A stretch of 13,462 bases of DNA from Phenylobacterium aquaticum. GTDB lineage: Bacteria; Pseudomonadota; Alphaproteobacteria; Caulobacterales; Caulobacteraceae. Below the pieces are notes generated by a model, which worked only from the letters and a program-made list of their open reading frames with translations, had not been told where the DNA came from and made no database searches. The stretch is taken from the NCBI RefSeq assembly GCF_947378715.1, contig NZ_CANCLE010000113.1, positions 1 to 13,462 on the forward strand, given 5' to 3'. This document shows, piece by piece, positions 1-7,345 of the stretch. The first letter of the stretch is position 1; each line of letters opens with the position of its first letter. The position numbers and the translations under genes are program-made.

Positions 1-393
1 GCCCAGGCCATGGCCCAGGCGGGGACCGTCGCCGTCCTCTTGCCCGCCGCCTTCTATTTCGTGCGCGAGACGGTGGTCCCGCCTGTCGATCTGCTGCGCG
101 CCCGGGGCGTCAAGATGGCCCTGGCCACCGACTGCAATCCCGGCACCGCGCCCATGACCTCGCTGCTCATGGTCCTGAACATGGCCGCGACCCTGTTCCG
201 CATGACCGTCGAGGAATGCCTGGCCGGCGTCACCCGCGAGGCCGCCGCCGCCCTGGGCCGGTCCGCCGAGATCGGGACGCTCGAGGCCGGCAAGGCCTGC
301 GACCTGGCCATCTGGAACATCGAGCGCCCGGCCGAGCTCGTCTATCGCATGGGGTTCAACCCGCTCCATGCCCGTGTCTGGAGTGGAAAATGA
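1..393 (+). CDS. hutI: Imidazolonepropionase HutI, C-terminal part (5' end outside window)
   Basis: The third enzyme of histidine degradation; it hydrolyses 4-imidazolone-5-propanoate to N-formimino-L-glutamate in the cytoplasm. The reading frame is open from base 1, so only the last 130 residues are seen; the family is about 400 residues. Visible codon 44 is the Asp of ATDCNPGTAPM, which in this amidohydrolase family is a metal/active-site aspartate. It is followed by the conserved helix TSLLMVLNMA, the CLAGVTREAAAALG segment and the C-terminal EAGKACDLAIW strand that closes the composite domain. The TGA stop (391-393) overlaps the hutH start as ATGA, so the two genes are probably translationally coupled. 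The internal ATG at base 10 is not the real start, because homology continues to the left edge. The identity is secure from sequence and context; the N-terminal metal-binding His residues cannot be checked. Confidence 0.93.
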   Translation, partial: AQAMAQAGTVAVLLPAAFYFVRETVVPPVDLLRARGVKMALATDCNPGTAPMTSLLMVLNMAATLFRMTVEECLAGVTREAAAALGRSAEIGTLEAGKACDLAIWNIERPAELVYRMGFNPLHARVWSGK

Positions 394-1916
394 CCCGAGT
401 GATGATGCGCCCCGGCCAGGTGTCGCTGGCCGAATGGCGGGCGATCTATCGCGGTGCGCCGGTCGGCCTGGACCCGGCCTCGGCCCCCGCCATCGCCGCC
501 AGCGCCGCGGCCGTGGAACGCATCCTGGCCAAGGGCGAGCCGGTCTATGGCGTCAATACCGGCTTCGGGAAGCTGGCCAGCGTGCGGATCGAGGCCTGTG
601 ATCTCGCCACCCTGCAACGGAACATCGTCCTGTCCCACGCCGCCGGAACCGGCGAGCCGAGCCCCGCGCCGGTCATGCGGCTGATGATGGCGCTCAAGCT
701 GGCCAGCCTCGCCCAGGGCGCGTCCGGCGTGCGACCGGCGACCATCGCCCTGATGGAGGCCATGCTGGCCCGGGGCCTGACCCCGGTGATCCCCGCCCAG
801 GGTTCGGTGGGCGCCTCGGGCGATCTGGCCCCGCTCGCCCACATGGCCGCCACCCTGATCGGGGTCGGTGAGATCTTCGTCGGCGGCGATCGCAAGCCGG
901 CGCTGGAAGCCCTTGAGGCGGCGGGGCTTTCCCCCCTGGTGCTTGGCCCGAAGGAAGGCCTCGCCCTGCTGAACGGCACCCAGTTCTCGACCGCCAATGC
1001 GCTGGCCGCCCTGTTCGAGGCCGAGGCCCTGTTCCGCGCCGCCCTGGTCACCGGGGCGCTGTCGACCGAGGCGGCCAAGGGCTCCGACACCCCCTTCGAT
1101 CCGCGCATCCACGCCCTGCGCCGCCACGTCGGCCAGATCGAGGTGGCCGACGCCCTGCGCGGCCTGATGGCAGGTTCCGAAATCCGCGCCAGCCACCTGA
1201 AGGACGACGCCCGGGTGCAGGACCCCTATTGCCTGCGCTGCCAGCCCCAGGTGATGGGCGCCGCCCTCGACATCCTGCGCCAGGCCGCGACCACACTGGG
1301 GACCGAGGCCAACGGCGTCTCCGACAATCCGCTGATCTTTCCGGAAACCGACGAGGCCCTGTCCGGCGGCAATTTCCACGCCGAGCCCGTGGCCTTCGCG
1401 GCCGACATCATCGCACTGGCCATCTGCGAGATCGGCGCCCTGGCCGAGCGGCGGATCGCCATGCTGGTCGACCCGGCGCTTTCCGGCCTGCCAGCCTTCC
1501 TGACCCCCAAGCCGGGGCTGAATTCCGGCTTCATGATCCCCCAGGTCACCGCCGCCGCCCTGGTCTCGGAGAACAAGCAGAAGGCCTATCCCGCCAGCGT
1601 CGATTCCATCCCCACCTCGGCCAACCAGGAAGACCACGTCTCCATGGCCGCCCATGGCGCGCGGCGACTGCTGGGCATGGCGCAGAACGCCACGGCGGTG
1701 ATCGGCATCGAGCTGCTGGCGGCGGTGCAGGGTATCGACTTCCACGCCCCGCTCAGCTCCAGCGCCGCCCTGGAGACCGTTCGCGCGGTGCTGCGCGCCC
1801 AGGTCCCCCACCTCAGTGACGACCGGCATTTCCATCCCGACATGGAGCTGGCCCAGGCCCTGGTCCGCTCCGGCGCGGTCGCGGGCGCGGTCGGCGCCCT
1901 GCCGGGGGTGGCGTGA
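390..1916 (+). CDS. hutH: Histidine ammonia-lyase HutH
   Basis: The first step of histidine catabolism: non-oxidative elimination of ammonia from L-histidine to give trans-urocanate. The protein is 508 residues, normal for the family (about 510). The signature GSVGASGDLAPLAHM is complete. Ala142-Ser143-Gly144 would cyclise to the MIO electrophile, matching the well-known Ser143 of the Pseudomonas enzyme. The N-terminal YGVNTGFGKLA segment supplies the catalytic-loop Tyr, and QEDHVSMAAHGARR near the C-terminus is also typical. The ATG at 390 overlaps the hutI stop (ATGA) and has GGAG at 380-383, six bases upstream. In-frame ATGs at 402 and 405 are less well placed. The open frame extends upstream to 216, but that part is an out-of-frame overlap of hutI. 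It is followed directly by hutG in the same operon. Confidence 0.97.
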   Translation: MTRVMMRPGQVSLAEWRAIYRGAPVGLDPASAPAIAASAAAVERILAKGEPVYGVNTGFGKLASVRIEACDLATLQRNIVLSHAAGTGEPSPAPVMRLMMALKLASLAQGASGVRPATIALMEAMLARGLTPVIPAQGSVGASGDLAPLAHMAATLIGVGEIFVGGDRKPALEALEAAGLSPLVLGPKEGLALLNGTQFSTANALAALFEAEALFRAALVTGALSTEAAKGSDTPFDPRIHALRRHVGQIEVADALRGLMAGSEIRASHLKDDARVQDPYCLRCQPQVMGAALDILRQAATTLGTEANGVSDNPLIFPETDEALSGGNFHAEPVAFAADIIALAICEIGALAERRIAMLVDPALSGLPAFLTPKPGLNSGFMIPQVTAAALVSENKQKAYPASVDSIPTSANQEDHVSMAAHGARRLLGMAQNATAVIGIELLAAVQGIDFHAPLSSSAALETVRAVLRAQVPHLSDDRHFHPDMELAQALVRSGAVAGAVGALPGVA

Positions 1917-2734
1917 TGGCCGGCGATTGGCTGGAGGTTGCGCGCGGCGACGCGCCCCTGGTGGTGAGCTTTCCCCACACCGGCCTTGATCTGCCGGGGG
2001 AATTGGCGACCCGCTTCGTCTCGCCCTGGCTGGCGCGCAAGGACGCCGACTGGTGGATCGACCGGCTCTATGACTTCGCCGCCGATCTGGGCGCGACCAC
2101 GGTGCGCACCCGAATCTCGCGCAGCGTCATCGACGTGAACCGCGATCCTTCCGGCGCCTCGCTCTATCCTGGCCAGGCGACCACCGAGCTCTGCCCCACC
2201 ACCACCTTCGACGGCGAGCCGCTCTATCGGCCGGGTGATGAGCCGGACGCGGCCGAAATCGCACGGCGGCGCGAGACCTGGTTCGCGCCCTATCATGCCG
2301 CCCTCGACGCCGAGCTTCAGCGCCTGCGCGCGATCCATCCGCGTGTGGTGCTCTATGAGGCCCATTCGATCCGCTCGGTGATCCCCCGCCTGTTCGACGG
2401 CGTGCTGCCCCAGTTCAATCTCGGCACGAACAGCGGCGCGGCCTGCGATCCCGCCCTGACCCGGGCGGTGGAAGCCGTCTGCGAGGCCACGGGCTGGAGC
2501 TGGGTCGCGAATGGTCGCTTCAAGGGCGGCTGGACCACCCGGCGCTATGGCCAGCCGGGGCAGGGCGTCCACGCCCTCCAGATGGAGCTGGCCTGCCGGG
2601 GCTACATGGACGACCCCGACGATCCGCCGACGCCCCGGACCTGGCCCGCCGCCTATCGTCCCGACCAGGCCGCCCCCCTGCGCGCGGCCCTGACCCGCGT
2701 CCTGCAAGCCTGCCTCGCCTTCGCCCAAGCCTGA
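1916..2734 (+). CDS. hutG: N-formylglutamate deformylase HutG
   Basis: Hydrolyses N-formyl-L-glutamate to glutamate and formate, the last step of the five-enzyme histidine route. The protein is 272 residues, usual for this FGase family. Conserved blocks are VSFPHTGLDLP with His21, the RISRSVIDVNRDPSG segment, YEAHSIRS with Glu148 and His150 (probable metal/active-site residues), FNLGTNSGAACDP, and the C-terminal GRFKGGWTTRRYGQP block followed by ALQMELA. The start is ATG 1916, which shares its A with the hutH stop (TGATG), with a GGGGTGG purine stretch at 1904-1910. A GTG at 1913 would add one residue and cannot be excluded. Its presence implies that formiminoglutamate is first deiminated by HutF, which is not in the window. 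The family also includes arylformamidase-like relatives, but the hut context settles the call. Confidence 0.95.
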   Translation: MAGDWLEVARGDAPLVVSFPHTGLDLPGELATRFVSPWLARKDADWWIDRLYDFAADLGATTVRTRISRSVIDVNRDPSGASLYPGQATTELCPTTTFDGEPLYRPGDEPDAAEIARRRETWFAPYHAALDAELQRLRAIHPRVVLYEAHSIRSVIPRLFDGVLPQFNLGTNSGAACDPALTRAVEAVCEATGWSWVANGRFKGGWTTRRYGQPGQGVHALQMELACRGYMDDPDDPPTPRTWPAAYRPDQAAPLRAALTRVLQACLAFAQA

Positions 2735-2741
2735 GAGCCCC

Positions 2742-4409
2742 ATGACCCGCCTCGACCCCACCCGCGTCATCCGTCCCGCCACCGGAACCACCCTCTCGGC
2801 CAAGAGCTGGCTGACCGAGGCGCCGCTGCGCATGCTGATGAACAACCTGCATCCGGATGTCGCCGAGCGACCGGAGGAACTGGTGGTCTATGGCGGCATC
2901 GGCCGCGCCGCCCGCGACTGGGAAAGCTATGACAAGATCGTCGAGACCCTGCGCCGGCTGGAGGACGACCAGACCCTGCTGGTGCAGTCGGGCAAGCCGG
3001 TGGGGGTGTTCCGCACCCATGCCGACGCGCCACGGGTGCTGATCGCCAATTCCAACCTGGTGCCGCGCTGGGCGACCTGGGAGCATTTCAACGAACTCGA
3101 TCGCGCCGGCCTGGCCATGTACGGCCAGATGACCGCCGGATCCTGGATCTATATCGGCGCCCAGGGGATCGTGCAGGGCACCTATGAGACCTTCGTCGAG
3201 ATGGGCCGCCAGCACTATGCCGGCGACCTTTCCGGCCGCTGGCTGCTGACCGCCGGCCTGGGCGGCATGGGCGGCGCCCAGCCCCTGGCGGCGGTGATGG
3301 CCGGCGCCTCCTGCCTGGCTATCGAATGCCAGCAGTCGCGGATCGAGATGCGCCTGCGCACCGGCTATCTCGACCGCCAGGCCGCAACCCTGGACGAGGC
3401 GCTCGAGATCATCGACCGGGCCTGCAAGGCGAAGGAGCCGGTCTCGGTCGGCCTGCTGGGCAATGCCTGTGAGATTCTGCCCGAGCTGTTCGCGCGCGGG
3501 GTGCGGCCGGACCTGCTCACCGACCAGACCTCGGCCCATGATCCGATCAATGGCTACCTGCCCAGGGGCTGGAGCCTGGAGCGCTGGGCCGCCATGCGCG
3601 AGCAGGACCCCCAGCAGGTGGAGGAGGCGGCCCGCGCCTCCATGGCCGAGCATGTCCAGTCGATGCTGGACTTCCAGGCGGCCGGTGTCCCGACCGTCGA
3701 TTATGGAAACAATATCCGACAGATGGCCAAGGAAGCTGGCGTAGCCAACGCCTTCGATTTCCCGGGCTTCGTGCCGGCCTATATCCGTCCGCTGTTCTGT
3801 CGCGGGATCGGGCCGTTCCGCTGGGTGGCCCTGTCCGGAGACCCCGAGGACATCGCCAGGACCGACGCCAAGGTCAAGGAACTGATCCCCGACAATCCGC
3901 ATCTGCACAACTGGCTCGACATGGCCGCCAAGCGCATCCGGTTCCAGGGCCTGCCGGCCCGGATCTGCTGGGTCGGGCTGGGCGACCGCGACCGCCTGGG
4001 CCTGGCCTTCAATGAGATGGTGGCGAGCGGCGAACTGAAGGCGCCCGTGGTGATCGGCCGCGACCACCTGGATTCCGGCTCTGTCGCCTCGCCCAACCGC
4101 GAGACCGAGGCCATGCGCGACGGCTCCGACGCGGTCTCCGACTGGCCGCTGCTGAACGCATTGCTCAACACCGCCTCGGGCGCCACCTGGGTGTCGCTGC
4201 ATCATGGCGGCGGGGTCGGCATGGGTTTCTCCCAGCACGCCGGCATGGTCATTGTCTGCGACGGGACCCCGGCCGCCGCCAAGCGGATCGCCCGGGTGCT
4301 GTGGAACGACCCGGCCACCGGGGTCATGCGCCATGCCGACGCCGGCTATCCCGTGGCCCTGGACTGCGCGCGCGCGAACGGACTGGACCTGCCCGGCATA
4401 TTGGGGTGA
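2742..4409 (+). CDS. hutU: Urocanate hydratase HutU
   Basis: Adds water to urocanate to give 4-imidazolone-5-propanoate, using tightly bound NAD+ as an electrophile. The protein is 555 residues, full length for bacterial urocanase. The NAD-binding glycine-rich loop GLGGMGGAQPLA starts at Gly172. The family signature around PARICWVGLGDRDRLGLAFN contains Cys409, corresponding to the essential Cys410 of the Pseudomonas putida enzyme. DQTSAHDPINGYLP and the C-terminal HHGGGVGMGFSQHAGM block are also intact. ATG 2742 lies 7 bp after the hutG stop, with GAGAG (2733-2737) as the ribosome binding site. It is the last gene of the hut operon in this window. The next gene follows after 105 bp that contain a possible promoter/operator, so hut transcription probably ends or is separated here, although no clear terminator is seen. 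Confidence 0.97.
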   Translation: MTRLDPTRVIRPATGTTLSAKSWLTEAPLRMLMNNLHPDVAERPEELVVYGGIGRAARDWESYDKIVETLRRLEDDQTLLVQSGKPVGVFRTHADAPRVLIANSNLVPRWATWEHFNELDRAGLAMYGQMTAGSWIYIGAQGIVQGTYETFVEMGRQHYAGDLSGRWLLTAGLGGMGGAQPLAAVMAGASCLAIECQQSRIEMRLRTGYLDRQAATLDEALEIIDRACKAKEPVSVGLLGNACEILPELFARGVRPDLLTDQTSAHDPINGYLPRGWSLERWAAMREQDPQQVEEAARASMAEHVQSMLDFQAAGVPTVDYGNNIRQMAKEAGVANAFDFPGFVPAYIRPLFCRGIGPFRWVALSGDPEDIARTDAKVKELIPDNPHLHNWLDMAAKRIRFQGLPARICWVGLGDRDRLGLAFNEMVASGELKAPVVIGRDHLDSGSVASPNRETEAMRDGSDAVSDWPLLNALLNTASGATWVSLHHGGGVGMGFSQHAGMVIVCDGTPAAAKRIARVLWNDPATGVMRHADAGYPVALDCARANGLDLPGILG

Positions 4410-4430
4410 GCGGCCGCCGGCCTGGGGTCG

Positions 4431-4457
4431 CTTGCAATACGATACTGACTATGCAAG
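4431..4457 (+). promoter_or_regulatory. Box A: copy of the CTTGCATAACGATAC motif within a dyad
   Basis: CTTGCAATACGATAC at 4431-4445 matches the consensus of the five boxes in this cluster at 13 of 15 positions, and is preceded by GTCG as in box C. In this copy the first six bases are mirrored by TGCAAG at 4452-4457, giving CTTGCA-N15-TGCAAG. It begins 84 bp before the TTG start of the acyl-CoA ligase gene and 22 bp after the hutU stop. It is probably an operator or promoter element of the catabolic cluster; the assignment is inferred from recurrence and position. Confidence 0.6.
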
Positions 4458-4514
4458 CTCTGGGCGACGGCGCGAAGCCCCGCGCCTGACACCCCTCCAG
4501 CCAGGAGACGAGCC

Positions 4515-6203
4515 TTGCGTCCCAGCCCTCCCGAACGCGTCGCGGACTATCGTCGTCGGGGCTGGTGGCGGGGCGAGACCGTCGAGACCCTGTTCCGCAA
4601 GGCGGTCGCCGCCCAGGGGCCGTCCGAGGCGCTGATCGACGCTCCCAACCGCGCGGCCCTGGTCGGAACCCCGCCGCAACGCCTGACCTATGCGCAGGTC
4701 GACGCCCGGGTGGACGCCCTTTGCCATGTGTTCGCCGGCCTCGGCGTCGGACGCGGCGACGTGGTGGCGACCCAGCTGCCCAATCTGGTCGAGGGTGTGC
4801 TGGCCTTCCTGGCCTGCGCCCGGATGGGGGCGATCCTCAGCCCCGTGGCCATGGCCTATCGCGGCCACGAGCTGCGCCAGATCCTGCCGACCGTAGAGCC
4901 CAAGGTCTATCTGACCGTCGGCGAGTTTCATGGCTGCGACCACGCCGCCCTGCTCATGGACCTGAAGCGCGAGGGGGTCACGCCAGTCGAAGTGATCAGC
5001 CTGGGCGCGACGGCGCCGGCGGGCGCCCACGCTCTCGACGCCCTGATCGCAGCCGCGGCCAAGACCGCCTATCCCAGCCCCACCGATCTCGACGCCGCCG
5101 AGGCCCTGACCATCTGCTGGACCTCCGGCACCGAGGCCATGCCCAAGGGGGTGCCGCGGCATCACGATCACTGGGTGATCAATGGCGAGGCCCTGGTCGA
5201 GGCCGCCGGCCTCAGGGTCGGCGACACCATCCTGAACCCGTTCCCGCTGATCAATATCGCCGCGATCGGCGGCATGGTCATGACCTGGCTGGTCTGCCAG
5301 GGCCGCCTCGTCCAGCACCACCCCTTCGACCTGCCGATCTTCCTGGGTCAGATGCAGGGGGAGGGGGTGGCCTATACCGTGGCCCCGCCGGCGGTGCTGA
5401 ACATGCTGCTGCAGAACGAAGCCCTGCTGTCGGCCACCGACCTTTCGAAGCTGCGCTGCCTGGGCTCCGGCTCCGCGCCGCTCGCGCCCTGGATGGTCAA
5501 GGGCTGGCAGGACCTGCACGGCGTCACGGTGATGAACGTGTTCGGCTCCAATGAGGGGACCTCGCTGTTCTCGACCGGCGAGGCGATCCCGGACCCGGAA
5601 CAGCGCGCGCGGTTCTTTCCCAGGTTCGGGGCGCAGGGTGTTGAATGGCCTGCGGAATTCCCCGCCAAGATCCGCACCCGGCTGGTCGATCTGGCGAGCG
5701 GCCAGGAGATCACGGCCCCCGGCGCCGAAGGCGAGCTGCGCATCGCCGGGGCCATGACCTTCGACGGCTATTACAAAGCCCCGGACCTGACCCGCGCGGC
5801 CTTTGACGACCAGGGCTTCTTCCGCACCGGTGACCTGTTCGAGATCGCGCCGGAGGCGGGCGGCCGCTACTACCGCTTCGTCGGCCGCTGCAAGGAGATC
5901 ATCATCCGGGGCGGCCAGAACATCTCGCCCGCCGAGCTCGACGTGCTGATCGAGAGCCATCCCAAGGTGCGCGAGGCCAGCTGCGCGGCCTATCCGGACG
6001 AGCGGCTGGGCGAGCGGGTCTGCGCCGTGGTCGCCCTGCGCCCGGGTCAGGACCTGACGCTGGAGGAGCTCAACGCCCACCTGCGCGCCCACGATATCGC
6101 CACGTACAAGCTGCCGGAGAAGCTCAGGATCGTGGAGACCCTGCCGCGCAATCCGCTGAACAAGGTGCTGCGCCGCGAGTTGGCCGGGGTGGCGGCGTCC
6201 TGA
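4515..6203 (+). CDS. Acyl-CoA ligase of the AMP-forming (ANL) superfamily
   Basis: A predicted cytosolic enzyme that activates a carboxylic acid to its CoA thioester via an acyl-adenylate. It is 562 residues, normal for the family. Visible motifs are the ATP-binding P-loop TSGTEAMPKG (Thr203-Gly212), the A5-like VFGSNEGTSLF, the hinge region FRTGDLFEI with Asp440, GRCKEIIIRGGQNISPAE, and the A10 catalytic Lys550 in RNPLNKVLRREL. The N-terminal RVADYRRRGWWRGET resembles ligases annotated as cyclohexanecarboxylate-CoA or 2,3-dihydroxybenzoate-AMP ligase types, so an alicyclic or aromatic acid is possible; the substrate cannot be read from sequence. I chose the TTG start at 4515 because AGGAGA (4503-4508) lies at ideal spacing and homology begins at once. 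Box A lies upstream. The gene stands alone, with 122 bp before the next one. Confidence 0.9.
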   Translation: MRPSPPERVADYRRRGWWRGETVETLFRKAVAAQGPSEALIDAPNRAALVGTPPQRLTYAQVDARVDALCHVFAGLGVGRGDVVATQLPNLVEGVLAFLACARMGAILSPVAMAYRGHELRQILPTVEPKVYLTVGEFHGCDHAALLMDLKREGVTPVEVISLGATAPAGAHALDALIAAAAKTAYPSPTDLDAAEALTICWTSGTEAMPKGVPRHHDHWVINGEALVEAAGLRVGDTILNPFPLINIAAIGGMVMTWLVCQGRLVQHHPFDLPIFLGQMQGEGVAYTVAPPAVLNMLLQNEALLSATDLSKLRCLGSGSAPLAPWMVKGWQDLHGVTVMNVFGSNEGTSLFSTGEAIPDPEQRARFFPRFGAQGVEWPAEFPAKIRTRLVDLASGQEITAPGAEGELRIAGAMTFDGYYKAPDLTRAAFDDQGFFRTGDLFEIAPEAGGRYYRFVGRCKEIIIRGGQNISPAELDVLIESHPKVREASCAAYPDERLGERVCAVVALRPGQDLTLEELNAHLRAHDIATYKLPEKLRIVETLPRNPLNKVLRRELAGVAAS

Positions 6204-6252
6204 CCCGTCCAGGGCGTTTAATCCAAAGCAACCGCGCGAGTTGCGAAAGCGA

Positions 6253-6267
6253 CTTGCATACCCGGAC
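6253..6267 (+). promoter_or_regulatory. Box B: motif copy upstream of the regulator gene
   Basis: CTTGCATACCCGGAC matches the consensus CTTGCATAACGATAC at 11 of 15 positions. The first eight bases are identical, and the 3' half (CCGGAC) resembles that of box E. It starts 73 bp before the ATG of the HxlR-type regulator, so it could mediate autoregulation. It is one of the two weakest copies, with box E. The 5' neighbour is a possible small GAAA-loop hairpin (6239-6254) that overlaps its first two bases. Confidence 0.45.
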
Positions 6268-6278
6268 CGGTTCCGCGA

Positions 6279-6313
6279 CTCTTCAAAGCCTGATGCTTCC
6301 GGGCCTTGAAGAG
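6279..6313 (+). promoter_or_regulatory. Inverted repeat/hairpin just before the regulator start
   Basis: CTCTTCAAAGCC (6279-6290) and GGCCTTGAAGAG (6302-6313) form 12-bp arms with one mismatch and an 11-base spacer. The dyad ends 12 bp before the ATG at 6326. In RNA it would form a stable 5'-leader hairpin whose right arm holds GAAGAG, the only Shine-Dalgarno-like purine stretch for this gene. As DNA it could be an operator for a dimeric regulator. Both readings are inference; the dyad itself is plain in the sequence. Confidence 0.55.
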
Positions 6314-6325
6314 CGCACCTGATCC

Positions 6326-7273
6326 ATGACCTCGCCGAAATTCATCCGCACCTGCTCGATCTGGCGGGCGTTGGAAGTGGTGGGCGATACCTCCGTCTTG
6401 CTGATCCTGGAAGCCAGCTGGATCGGCGCGCGCAAGTTCGATGAGTTCCGCGCGCGCACGGGCCTGTTGCAGACCCTGCTCAGCGACCGCCTGAAGCGCC
6501 TGGTGGCGGCCGGGGTGCTGGAGAAGGTGCTCTATAGCGACACCCCGCCCAGGTTCGAATATCGCATGACCGCCAAGGGGCGCGACCTCTACTGGCCGGC
6601 CCTGATGATGCTGCGCTGGGAGCGCCGCTGGAGCCCGCCGGAGGGCAAGCTGAGGCTGAAGCTGCGCCACCGAACCTGCGGCCACGCCTTCGAACCCGTG
6701 CCCACCTGCCTGAAGTGCGGCGACGAGATCAGCGCCCGCGACGTCGACTGGACCGAGGGGCCGGGCGTCGGCTGGATGGCCGCCCGCTACAGCCGCCGCC
6801 GCCAACAGCGCCATGCCGCCGAGGGCGCGTCTGGCCTGATGGTCGATGTGGCCCAGATCACCGGTGACCGCTGGGCCAGCCTGGTGCTGCGCTCGATCTT
6901 CACCGGCCTGCGTCGGTTCGACGAGATCCACCGCGACACCGCCATGGCCACCAACATCCTGTCGGAGCGCCTGTCCTGGCTGACCGCCCAGGGGGTGATC
7001 CGCGCCCATGAGCTGGGCGGCCGGCGCTTCGAATATCGCCTGACCGAGAAGGGCGTCGACTATTACCCGGTCCTGCTGATGCTGCTGCAGTGGGGCGACA
7101 AATACTATGTCTCGCCGGAAGGCCCGCCCTTGCTGCTGCGCCACAAGGCCGACGGCCACGACCTGGAGCCGGCGGTGACCTGCTCCTGCTGCAGCCAGCC
7201 GGTGGAGCCGCACGACGTCACCTTCGAGGTGATCGAGGTCGAGACGCCGAGGGCGTTGGAAGTCGCCGGGTAG
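6326..7273 (+). CDS. Tandem (fused) HxlR-type winged-helix transcriptional regulator
   Basis: A 315-residue protein built from two HxlR-like modules; ordinary HxlR proteins have one domain of about 100-150 residues and act as dimers. Module 1 (about 10-135) has Cys10, a winged helix running through RKFDEFRARTG and LSDRLKRLVAAGVLE, and the wing FEYRMTAKGRDL. It ends in a zinc-ribbon-like Cys118-Gly-His120...Cys128-x2-Cys131. Module 2 (about 168-300) repeats this with ITGDRWASLVLRSIF, RRFDEIHRDT, ATNILSERLSWLTAQGV and FEYRLTEKGVDYYPVL. It ends in Asp276-Gly-His278...Cys286-x2-Cys289, so its first ligand is Asp rather than Cys. Module 1 has lost the canonical GDKW (it reads GDTS), so the halves have diverged. 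The protein probably works as a single-chain dimer. An in-frame TGA at 6320 sets ATG 6326 as the start. It is probably the local regulator of the surrounding genes. Confidence 0.88.
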   Translation: MTSPKFIRTCSIWRALEVVGDTSVLLILEASWIGARKFDEFRARTGLLQTLLSDRLKRLVAAGVLEKVLYSDTPPRFEYRMTAKGRDLYWPALMMLRWERRWSPPEGKLRLKLRHRTCGHAFEPVPTCLKCGDEISARDVDWTEGPGVGWMAARYSRRRQQRHAAEGASGLMVDVAQITGDRWASLVLRSIFTGLRRFDEIHRDTAMATNILSERLSWLTAQGVIRAHELGGRRFEYRLTEKGVDYYPVLLMLLQWGDKYYVSPEGPPLLLRHKADGHDLEPAVTCSCCSQPVEPHDVTFEVIEVETPRALEVAG

Positions 7274-7291
7274 CCGTCCGCCTCGGCGTCG

Positions 7292-7306
7292 CTTTCATAA
7301 CGATAC
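7292..7306 (+). promoter_or_regulatory. Box C: motif copy upstream of the DapB-like gene
   Basis: CTTTCATAACGATAC differs from the consensus at one position (T for G at base 4). It starts 54 bp before ATG 7346, almost the same distance as boxes D and E. About 15 bp after the TTTCAT part is GGCTAACC, which resembles the GCTA-type -10 element of Caulobacter housekeeping promoters, so the box may span a -35 region. It lies in the 72-bp gap after the regulator gene. Confidence 0.65.
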
Positions 7307-7345
7307 CCATTCGGCTAACCTCCCGGGACTCGAAGGGGAGGGGCC

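Noticed and set aside
342..1835. Long reverse-strand open frame of 497 codons opposite hutH
   Set aside because: It lies antiparallel to a gene with full histidine ammonia-lyase motifs; its composition (runs of Gly, Gln, His, Arg) is what high-GC antisense frames give, and it has no recognisable domain.
2520..4334. 604-codon reverse frame opposite hutG/hutU, and similar long reverse frames at 4449-6092 and 9318-10508
   Set aside because: These are complements of well-supported genes, low in motifs, and produced by the third-position GC bias.
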